Assembly: GCA_963693315.1 (NCBI GenBank)
Contig: OY856186.1
Span: 94,328,132 to 94,392,131 of the forward strand
Source: Diogma glabrata
Taxonomy: Eukaryota; Arthropoda; Insecta; Diptera; Cylindrotomidae
Direction of reading: 5' to 3'
DNA length: 64,000 bases
Of this stretch, positions 38,701-50,700 are shown one piece after another. Position 1 is the first letter of the stretch. Each line of letters starts with the position of its first letter. A model generated the notes under the pieces. That model was not told the origin of the DNA, did no database searches, and was given only the letters and a program-made list of their open reading frames with translations. The position numbers and the translations under genes were made by a program.

Positions 38701-41700
38701 GAAAATTATATAATTGGCGTTATAAACTAAGAAATTTTTTTTTATGTTAAATATCAAATATTTTATTATTAAATGAACTTTTTAAAATATTATAAAAATT
38801 CTTATATCAAATTATTATATCATAAAAATATCCGATCCGAAACACGTAAAATGTGAATTGTAGTTTTTTTCTGAGAAACTTCAAAACCATACCTTTGAAT
38901 TGAAAATATTCCAATTACTTCTTTACTTACTTGAGTTTAATTGATCTCAAAAATCCAAAATAAATTATAAAAATTATATATGTAGTACAATAAATAAAAT
39001 AAATACAATTGTTAAAAATGATTTACTTATTTTACAAACAGAAGTTTCTTTTGAATAGGAAAACACTTCTGCAATTATTTTCTTTGTATTAGATGGCATA
39101 AAAAATGAAATGTTTATTTACCATTTTTAGTAATCACTTGTCACTCTTATAAAAAATAATTTGACAGTCTCGACTGCAAACAAAAAAACCGTATAAATAA
39201 CAAAATCTATTTAGGAACTGTTGACAGGAGTAGTATTATGTGCGTATTATGTTATTATGGAATCATAAAGTAAAAGATTGTATTTTAACATTAAATTACA
39301 AATATTTTATTATTGAATAAACTTTTTAAAATATCATACAAATTATATATGTAGGTTAAAGAAAATAAATATAGTTATTAAAAATTATTTACTTATTTTA
39401 CATTCAAAAGTTTCTTTTGAGTTGGAAAACATTTTTGCATTTATTGTCTTAGAATTTAATGGTACAAAAGAATGAAATTTTTGAGTTCCACTTATAGTAA
39501 TCGCATTTTTATATCGAGTTCGTAATTTTTTTCTGTTAATTGTTATTCATTTTTATCGGCATATCCAAAGTTCATGGTAGATTCCCATTTTAAAGCCCAT
39601 TCGAAAAGTTTATTTGGTGTATCAATAATATCTTTGCCCACCATACTATAACGGCGTGCAGCACGCTTCACTGTACCACCAATTCCATCATAAGGTCCCT
39701 TTCCATGGCTGGTAGCATGAAAATGCCATTCTGCATCAACCTTAAAGTCTTTTTTATGGTGGCATAAGTTAATTAGGTTATGTTTATTTTTGTATTCAGA
39801 AGGTGCACCGTCAGTGTTATAAATTATTTTCGGAATATTAGAATTTAATATGTTTTGTAATAAAAAGATGGACTGTAGTACTGTTGTGATCGTTTATATC
39901 CGAAATGAGTATAAAACTTCGGTACTGTATATATTCACTTGCGGCACTTTTAAAATAAATGACAAATGGATGAATAGTAGCTTGTGAATTATTATAATAA
40001 TAGCCTTGAACTGCATCCTGAATTATGAAGCCGTAGTTTTCAGAAAAATCCCCTTGAACGAAGCACTCTCTTGCTTCTAATTTTTTTTTTCCTCAATGAA
40101 TGTAGATTGCTGTTTTGCTACAAAGTTGTGTGGTATCAAAATTTGTGAACCGTAAACAAATTTTTTCATAAATTCTTCTACAGTTTCTATTCAAGTGTCC
40201 AAATTGCTTCGATCAGTGGTATTCCATTGGTAATATTTGTCTTGAAGGATTCCTTTATTGTCAAAATCTTTTAGTCATTTTTCTTCCAGTTGTTGACGTT
40301 TTTTTGAACATTCATTGCACTTCAAAGTATGACAATCTTCTGTTAATGTACCACACAAAACAAAGTCAATTAATGTTTTATAATTCTGGAAAGCAGCATC
40401 AGTAATCCAAGACATCTTAGAGTGTTGAATCATTAGTTTTATATTTTGATGTATCTTACACACGCACACATTATGAACTCCTTGGGATAATTTTATACAT
40501 TCTTGTGGTCGAAGGGACGTGAATTTAGTAATTCCTATTTGCACATCAGGAAACTTATTTTTAAACTCCACATAAGCTTCATTTAATGTACATAGCAATA
40601 AGCGCTCTTGTGGATTTATGCTGAAATTGCTCATATTTTCTTTATTGTACATATATAATTTTTATAATATTTTAAAAAGTTCATTTAATAATAAAACATT
40701 TGATATTTAACATAAAAAAAATCTCCTAGTTTATAACGCCATTTTTATAATTTTCCTTCAGAACAAAAAAAACTGATTCCCGACAGTCATATGCACAACG
40801 AATTTTATCTTTAAAACAAAAACAATAACTAGTACTTAACTTTCACAAGTAGTTAGATATAAAATACACTTGAATTTAGTTTAAAAAAAAGGCGTAGCGC
40901 CATCTTTTCTTCAATTACACTGTTTTTTTCTTATGTTACACCGTTAAAAATTATTTCAAAAAACTAACAGTATACATTTTTAAAAACTTTGTTCTAATAC
41001 CTATTCAACGACATATCATTTATGAAAATCGATTCAGTAGTTTTTCTACAATCGCTCGAAAAAAGGCACTCACATCACAAAATAACAAAACATTGAGGGG
41101 CACCCTTTGAAGACCCCTGGTCGAAAAAAAAATTTCTAAGAGGACTTGTATTTTTTATTTATGAAAGATTATAAACAAAAAATAATCAAAATTAAAACGG
41201 GTCAAGTCAAAATTTCCCAAAAATTTACTGAACTTGTGTGAAATTGCTCCTATGTTAAAATTAACTTAAAAAATGGTTGTCAAGTGGAATTTGTTGAAAA
41301 TTTACGTTATTTTAAGTTTTAAGAAAATCGAATTAAATTATAATAGTTATTCGAAAAATCTTTTTTGTCACTTTTAAAATTACAAGTTTTTTCTTCATTA
41401 TTTATAATTTGGCATACCTCCTCATGTAATTTGGCATACCTCCGGATACCTCCTCATGTAATTTGGCATACCTCCATTGTAATTGAGTTTTCTTTTTTTT
41501 TTTTTAACCAAAATCTAAACATCATCGAATTTAAATTGATGTTTATTATCAATACGATGTTTAGCAAGTGCAGAACAATTATTGTTAACAACAGTCGTTT
41601 TGGAATCATAATGATGTTGATCCATACGAACACCTAATTTCTGTATTGTTTCTCCAATATATGTTGTTTCACAATTATCACAATCAACTTTGTAAACAAC

Positions 41701-44700
41701 ACCACTCTGTTGTTTCTTAAAAAGTATTGCTTTTGAGTTAGTAAAATTATAACTGTTTTTATTTTTAGGTTTCATAACCATTTTAATATTAGGAACGTAT
41801 TGTAAGCAAGAACTGTAAAGCCTGGACTTTAACATTTAATAATAGATGCCTAAGGCATATATGTATCCAAGGGGTTATTATACTATTCTTAAATACACCA
41901 TTAAATGTACGGACAAATATGCGACTTCACCAAGGAAGATCTCTAACAAAAAAAATATACTCTAGCAGACCATGATGGTCTCAATACAATTCACAATAAA
42001 ATTTAAGTAATTTAATAAAATGAAATATACAAATAAAAATAAAATCTAACCTTAATTATTATTGACTTGTTGAATGCCCTAATTTAATTTTGATACCTCC
42101 TTATTTTGGTGTATCATTTAATTCCCGGCAATTTATTATAGACTTCAACATTTGTTTTACCCCAATATTACAAAAATTATTCATACAGCAAGGCGCTTAA
42201 GTTTTTAAGCAATTCAACTCCCTTTTATACTTCCATGAAAGAAATTGTAAATTTAGTGTATAAATAACTGTACATATGCTCACGGCTATCTGATGAACTT
42301 TTATTTTATTGAATCGACCGTGAAGTAACCGACGAAATGATGTATCGACTCGATGGAAAAAAAACGGCCAGAAAAATGAGCACTACTATTTTTTTTTTGT
42401 TTTTAAATAAATAATATATGCAAATCATATTGATTTCACACAACAGCTTTATTTCAAATAACAATAAATTTTACACTATATGATAGTACACTCATTAATT
42501 TTTTTGTTATAAGCATTGATTTCGAAAATAGATTTGTTTTCTTATTTATTAATAACAATCACAACAGAAAGATATCTTTTTTTTATATGTAATAACATTA
42601 TTTTATATTGTTTTTTTTTCATGTATTAATTCCGTCACACATCGGAAATTAAATTGATTTTATTATATACAAGAAGATCATGAAACACGAATTCTTTTGT
42701 TTCAAGATTTGAATTTTAATTTAATTTTATTTTCAAAATATATCCCGAAGTGGGTTAAATAATATAAAGTCGCGAACTCGGTTTTTTAAACATTCGATTA
42801 CTAACTGCGATATCCATCTATTTTTTTATTTAACTTCGAATGCGGACTGCGACATTGATTTTTATCGATTTCTTTTTAATAATATTTTTTTTATTTCAAA
42901 ATCAAATTGAACTCAATTTAATTTTTTTAGCTTTAAAATCTAAATCGAACTAACTAGCATTATGTAAAATGCATTCTATAAATATTCTAAACGAAGGTGT
43001 GGAAGCGAGATAATTGCTGAAAGCATTCGTATATTTCTCTCTATTATTTTCATTTTCGTTTTCAACGAAAAAACATACAAAGTCACAATAATTGGCATTT
43101 TAGTTTTATATTGCATGGAAAAAAAACTCATTTTATTTATTTTTAATTGTGAATTAGTTATACAAAAAGAGATGCCCAAACACATTAATTCGGTTTCTGT
43201 TTCAGTTATTAATATTATAAAGGAAAAAAAATGAAATGACAATAAATCGTTAAGAATTTACAAGATGAACAAGATTGATAACTACTACCATTACAATTTT
43301 AAACAATTTAATATCAGATTGTATCAGAGAATATTAACGAAAATGTAAAAAATATAATTAGGTAGATTTTACTTATGTTTGTTTCAACAGAACCAATATA
43401 AAAGAAATTGATAAGGTTATAGTGAACGTGTAACAACTCGATTATGAAAAACCGTGTTGTTGTAAGACCGATTAATAGACTCTTTATATTGTTGTTAAAT
43501 GTATGGACAATGAACAATGTGATGCACTGTCGATAATATTATGTTTGTGGTTACGCGTATTTGCAGATGTTGATAGATTCTCTTATAAATGCTACTGGTC
43601 CCAACTCAGGTCGGATTGTGGCATAACATAAAGTGTTTCACTTAGACATAAGTTAAGGATGCATATTTATTTGAATTTTGAGTATTTGGTACCAGTTTGA
43701 TCAAGTGATAAGTAATTATAACTGCTACCTAATTGGTTTAAATTAGTATTTCTAGCCTGACTAATCATTTTATCAATTAAACTAATAGGATAGTTATGAA
43801 TACGAAGTATTTTATATATTCTTTTTAAATTATCATAACAAAAACTTTTATGACTACGTCGAAATATTTTTTAGGCTATAATAGGCTATGAAACCTAAAA
43901 ATAAAAATAGTTATAATTTTACTAACTCAAAAGCAAAGCTTTCTAAGGAACAACAGAGTGGTGTTGTTTACAAAGTTGATTGTGATAATTGTGAAACAAC
44001 ATATATTGGGGAAACAATACAGAAATCAGGTGTTCGTATGGATCAACATCATTATGATCCCAAAACGACTGTTGTTAACAATAATTGTTCTGTACTTGCT
44101 AAACATTGTATTGATAATAAACATCAATTTAAATTCGATGATGTTCAAATTTTGGTTAAAGAAAAAAATAAAACTAAATTACAAATACATGAGGTATGAG
44201 ATACATGAGGTATGAGGCAACTTTAAAAGTGACAAAAAAGATTTTTCGAATAACTATTATAATTTAATTCGATTTTCTTAAAATTTTAAAATAACGCTAA
44301 TTTTCAACAAATTCCACTTGACAACCATTTTTTAAGTTAATTTTAACATAGTTATCTTACACATAGTTTATATATCAAATTTTGTTTATATAAATGTCGT
44401 TTAATTATTTTATTTCAATTTTAATATAATTGTTATTTTTTTTATATAATGATCCTGAAGATGGGCCTAGCCTGAAATATATTGATCAATTAAATAACAA
44501 ATATTGATATAAATTGAAAACGGGGTTTTAATTGAGGAAATACAAAAGAAAAAATTAATCAAATTCTTATACATTTCCTCATATCCTATACATTTGCTCC
44601 AAAATTCCAACAAACACAAAAACCCGTACAAAGTTTTGTATAAAAAAACTAATGTCAATCAAAAATATTCACAAAACAAATAAAACAAATTCCAATTACT

Positions 44701-47700
44701 TTCCAATGTAAAACGAAAATTACGAAATTTGAAAATCGAAGAAACATAAAAATTAACACAAATATAATAAAATAATTTTGTTTACATGATTTGTCAACTA
44801 AGCAAAAATTACATTTTGCTATAAAAACTAAAAAATAGAAATAATTAAAATTTATAATATTTATATTTTTGTAATACCATTAATTGGTGAAAATAAAAAA
44901 TTTAATTACAAAATTTATAAGTTTTTGATTGGTTAAAAAATTTAGAAGTTTATTATAAAACTTAATCAAAAATTAAATAGTTAGTTAGTTGATTTTAATC
45001 CGGGAACGCGAAAACTAAAAAACTCATCTTTCGGGGGTCCAACCTCTTGGACAACGAAGTCCGAACCTAATGTTCAGTCAGTCAGTTTAATTAAAACACT
45101 CCGGCCGACGCTTTAAGTCTAGTTGACGAACAATACAACCAAGCGTTAGTGTTAAAAAATCATTTTAAAAGAAAATTTAAATAAAGCCGTGTTGAAATCA
45201 CCAAAAAAGTTATCTTTTGTTTGAAAAGTTCCTGTTGAAAACCATTTCAATCGAGAAAATAGGTGAGAAAGGGAGAGACTACGATCTAACCACCAAACCA
45301 GGTAAGAAATTAAGGAACCCACTAAAGTGAAGTTAAGGGTCCTGGGTGAAGCCGACCCGACATCCAGACCCATTACAATTGACGTAGCCGGTCCTCTACC
45401 TCATTACAACCGGTAGTCCACATCATTACATATGACACTATGTATGAAAAACACACGGCGAATCTACTCTATATCATATGTCGTGCAATTACTAGAAAAT
45501 ATCAAAATAGTTTTTTTTATGAAGTTTTTAAAATATTAGTATCCAAACGGCCGTTAAAACGGATTTACAAAACCAAATTTTTTCCTAGTATAAAGCCTCT
45601 AGAACGAACTTACACAAGATATTCATAAAACACACATTTTAAGATGGTTTTTGATCTGGCTCCACAAATGTGACCATGAGAGTGCCGGTTGTTTCAAACG
45701 CATTTTGTGTTTTACAAGCTTTTTTGTTGAAGCCGCTCACTCAGAAACCTCTAACTGCGATATCGAAGCTTTTTGAAAATTTTTTTCTTAAAAGACTTAA
45801 GCCAGTAATAGAAAATAGAAACCTCATACCTTCGCATCAGTTTGGTTTCAGAGAAAACCACTCTACCATCGAACAAGTGCACAGGATCACGAATATTATT
45901 GAAGAAACGATTGAAGCCAAAAGGGCGTGCTCCGCAGTTTTTCTTGATGTCGCTCAAGCTTTTGATAAAGTTTGGCATCATTGCTTAAAGTATAAATTGC
46001 ATAGAGATCTGCCTAAACAGTTTTATGAACTTTTGAGCTCTTATCTGGATGATCGCCACTTTAGAGTCAAATATGATGATAGTTATTCAACATTGAAAAA
46101 GATTGATGCAGGAGTTCCGCAGGGTAGCGTCCTAGGACCGGTACTATACCTGCTATATACAAGAGATTTGCCTAGTCCAAGCAAAACAACTATTGCAACC
46201 TTTGATGATACCGCAGTTTTAACCACCGGAAAAACCGTAGAAGAAGCAAATATAAGCAAACTTCAATACGCTACTAATAAAATCCACAATTGGACAAAAA
46301 CATGGCGAATTAAGCTGCATCAAACAAAATCCTCTCATGTTAACTTCACTAACCAAAAAGTAAGCCAAATACCACTGAAAATCAACTCAACCCAAGTTGC
46401 TTATGCAAACACAGCAAAATATCTAGGTATGACTCTGGATGCTAAACTGAGATGGAAGGAACATGTTAAAAAGAAAAAAGAACAACTGAATTTGAAATTT
46501 AGAAAGATGTACTGGTTACTTGGAAGAAACTCAGTACTATCTATTCAAAACAAACTGCTTCTGTATCGTCAAATACTGAAACCAGTGTGGACGTATGGTA
46601 TCCAGCTATGGGGCTGTACTAAGAAAACGAACGCGAAAATTATCCAGTCGTTTCAAAACAAAGTCCTGCGTTGCATTGTTAATGCCCCGTGGTACATCAG
46701 AAACGAAGACCTCCATAGGGACCTAAGGATAGAGTTCGTGAAGGATGAAAATATTAAATTACGCCAGCTAATGGATGTGCCCGTTGCTGACAAGAGGCTG
46801 AAAAAAACTAAGCCACTGATTTGATATTATAATCAAAAGCATACTTAATAAAATGATGTAAATGGGTGTAACCAATGGGTTACACCCCAAAAATGTGCTA
46901 TAAATATGATAAGTAAATTACTAGATGAGCGTAGCTTAGTTGTTCTATTATATTAATTAATAAAAAAAAATTAGGGGATTTTATATTTCTTTTTAACAGC
47001 TGTCATAGAAAATAATGTTTTCTATCTATCAGTTTAAAACAGAAAGTTGGCTTTTGCTGTTTAACGAGCATTTTTAATTTTTTCTGCTCTTAGTCGGAAA
47101 GTTAAAACACAAGTAAAACCAAAGACATAATGGACAAAGACATAATATTAAAATTTATTAATTTCTTCTCCCCAAAACACTTTTGATTTTTTGGCTCTAT
47201 AACCCGAGGGCTTCTTTTTTATAAAAGGCATAAATATTTTATATTTACTAATATCCAACTTTTCTTTAACGCTAAATGTTGATTTTAACATAATTTGACC
47301 ACATTGTTGAAGACTTTTTTTTCTGCGATAGTTCACCAAAATATAGCAAAAACACATCTTCAGAATAAAAATTTCTTGTTTTTTTGTTCTTACACCAATT
47401 GATAAATAATAGGTAAGCTTTTTCATACCGGACTTTAGATTTTTCAGGCAACAGCAGCCAAATTCTGTAACTGTGAAGCGGTGAAGTGTTAAAAATTTCT
47501 TCGTTACTTTACATTAAAAAATTTATCACTTCACCACTTCACAGTTACAGAATTTGGCTGCAGCAGCCAAATTCTGTAACTGTGAGGTGGTGAAGTATTA
47601 AAAATTTCTTTATTTCGATTTTATCATTAATTTTTTATCATTTTACCATTTTTGCGATTCTATGTGCGATTTGAGTGTTAAAAAATCTAATAACAAGCCC

Positions 47701-50700
47701 CGAACTGTCAAACGTCAAAAATACATAAAATTGAATGTTTATTTTAACTTTTAACACAATTTAAACGTAAATTTTTACAAATTTAAATATATATAAATAT
47801 TTTAGAAATTAAGTTTGAAAAATTAATCTGTATTTAATTAAGAAATGTAATTTTAAAAAATCAAATCGCATTGACATTATGGTGTTTTTTGGCATAATGT
47901 CAATAACAACAAAAAAAAAACGATTTCATATTATTGCTAAATAAAAAGTCAGTGTTAACTTTATAGTTTTAAAACTTCACTCACTTAGATATTTTTGCGG
48001 TGAAATGATAAAAAACTTATCACTTCACCGCTTCACAGTTACAGAATTTGGCTGCAGATCTAAAGTTAAATTGTTGGCTGCTTCTTTTATTTGAGGTGAA
48101 GTGCTAATTATATCACTTTCATCACTACTGCAGCCAAATTCTGTAATTGTGAAGCGGTGAAGTGATAAGTTTTTTAATGAAAAGAAACGAAGAAATTTTT
48201 ATCACTTCACCGCTTCACAGTTACAGAATTTGGCTGCTGCTCATTATAAATTATTTTTATTTCAAAATAGATATAAACTCTGTATAAATTTTAAATTTAT
48301 TAATTTTAAATTTTAACTTGACGACCGATACGTTTTTAAACAACAAATAAATGCCTCCTTTGCAACTTTAATCGCATTTGTCGACAGTCGTTAAAAAAAT
48401 AGTATGTATACTATAGAAAGTAACATTGCTGCTCTGACATGATTGCTGGTTGAGGCGTAGCCGAATTAGCATTGCATTGCATTTTCATGCACGAGCAGCA
48501 ATGTAGTACTTTCTGCTCTTAATATACAATCTACTATTATCTTATTCGTTTTAAAAGAACGAATTAGTGATATAAGAAGCGTTTTCATATCTACTTTTAC
48601 ATATCAAAATTCGTTCGTTTCTTTTTTTCGTTTCTTTAAGCTTTATTTCGTTCATCCCTGTTGTTAATATTACATTATGTATGTAAGTGTGTATATAGCC
48701 GGCACACATTGAATAAATATAAAAGGAAGTATCGCTACGTGTACGTACACAAATGATCGGTGAAGCATTTTTTTTAATGTATTCTTAGGTTGCGATAGTT
48801 TTGGTTGCCACTTACTGTCAGTTCATTTGTTTACGTCGTATTTTAAAACAAACTAAAGAATTTTTTCTGTATTTTGTTCTTAAAGTATTGAATTGTAATT
48901 GAATTTTATACAAATTAGTATTTAAATTGTTTTTTTCACAGCAATTAATTGTGTTTATATAGTTATTTATTCATAAAAATGGCGTGCTGCATTAAAACAT
49001 GTAAAAAAATAGTCAAAGTTGCAAAGGATTTTGTTGCTAAAATTACATATATCAGGTAAGGATATTTTGATAAAAAATGTTAAAAAACAATTTAGCATAT
49101 ATTTTTAATATATTTACAATAAGCTTGTGTCACAAAATTAATTATGTTCTAATTTAATTTTACATTTAATTTCTCAAATGTAAGGTTACCATAACGTATA
49201 AACAATTTTGTTAGACACGCCCATTCACAGGGATTGTATAAAGTCATTGCTTGTTATGAAAAGTTTGTGTAAAAAATATGAATTTGAATATGAAATTTTA
49301 AACGGATTTGATCTAGAATTTTTAATAGTGAAATATATTGCTCAAACATATGTATATAGCCATAAGGATTTTCAATTTAACTACGATGTTTATACATGAG
49401 CCGTTCACTGCACAAAACGATTAACTCCATAAAACAAAATGTTGAGAAATTGCATTTTTTTCAAAGTTCAAATAAATTTCGATGTTTAGTAGTGTTAATC
49501 TTTATCATTCAGGAATGTTATTATAAACATAATTTATTTAATTTTGGTAACTAAGTATATCAATTAGCTATTATAGTAGTAATTTAATTAGTATAATAGA
49601 TATTATTAGTTTTTAATGTCAGGTTCTCAATAGTCATTTTTTATTGGTCGGACAAATTTTGACTTTTAATGGTGTTTATCTTAATTATTCAGGAAAGTTG
49701 TTTTTAACATAGAAAGTTATGACTATAGCAAGTACTTTGACATTTAAATTTAAAATTTTCCAAAAAGTGGAGTTAGTCGCTTTGTGCAGTGAACGGCACA
49801 CATTTTATTGTTAGTTTATTAGTCGAAGTATGGTTAAACATAAATTAAGTTAAGATTATTTTTTCAATATTTAGGAACAATCATCTTTTAAAGTCGGTTT
49901 AATAGACGAGGAAATAAAGCACTAAACCTAAGCAAATTGGCAGAGTAAGATGGATCGAGATGCGGTTTTTTGCATTCGATTCAGGAAGCCGTCAGGAAAG
50001 TTTGTGAACATAGCCACTTTTCGGCAAAAAACGTCTAGAGTACCTAGGGGCCAATGCTGTTTATATACACCTCATCTCCTTGAACTTTGCATAAATTCAG
50101 CTCGAAATTGATGGAAGCTCGCTACTTGGGGGTTTTTGGGGTCGCTGAACACGAATATGATAAAGGCGATGACCCTCGGATTTCCTAGGGCCCAGGGCGG
50201 GTATATCTAACTCATCTTCCTGGAGTTTTACATTAATTGAGCTAGAAATTGATCGAAGATCGTTACTGGGGTTTTTTTGGGGCCTCTGAACACGAATATG
50301 ATGTCTGCGATGACCTTCGGAGTACCTAGGGGTCAGGGTGAATTATATACACCTCATCTCCTGGAACTTTCCATAAATACAGCTCGAAATTGATCGAAGC
50401 TCGTTACGCGGTCGTTTATGGGGTCGCTGAACACGAATGTGATGTCAGCGGTAACCCTCGGAGTACCTATGGCCCAAGGCGGGTATTTCTAACTCATCTT
50501 CTGGAACCTTCCATTAATTCAGCTCAAAATTGATCGAAGCTCGTTACTCGGGGGTTTTTGGGGTCGCTGAACACGAATATGACGTCGGTGATGACTCTCA
50601 GGGCGGGTATCTCTCACTCATCTCCTGGAACTTTCCAAAAATGCAGATCGAAATTGATCGAAGCTCGTTACTCGGGGGTTTTGGGGCCGCTGAACACGAA

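Larger units (their letters stand above)
38225..41249 (-). mobile_element. DDE-like long-TIR transposon, copy 2
   Basis: The terminal inverted repeats are about 580 bp (38225-38813 and 40662-41249), sharing CATTTTGACGAGCGATTGTA-like, TTTATAACG, GATTCCCGACAGTCAT and TTTTGAGTTCA-type blocks in inverse order. It is flanked by CTATG on both sides (38220-38224 and 41250-41254); the plus-strand Penelope copy has a single CATAG at 44347-44351, an empty site. It contains a transposase remnant on the minus strand and a nested MITE fragment in the left arm. A tandem duplication of the subterminal part is visible (38970-39180 versus 39340-39510). Confidence 0.85.
38012..43880 (-). mobile_element. Penelope-like element copy 2, minus strand, with nested transposon
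   Basis: The segments, in minus order, are an RT-thumb fragment (43875-43680, NLKRIYKILRIHNYPISLID), the GIY-YIG domain (41835-41515), then 41500-41250 and 38224-38012 as the 3' end. A 3.0-kb DDE-like transposon (38225-41249) is inserted in the 3' part with a CTATG duplication. The stretch 41840-43680 has no recognised Penelope sequence and may hold another insertion. The plus copy at 43882-44560 shows the uninterrupted order. Confidence 0.7.

Noticed and set aside
40275..40652. Taking this 125-codon frame as an intact host gene
   Set aside because: It is followed by the rest of the same protein in broken frames and sits between 580-bp inverted repeats, so it is a transposase fragment.
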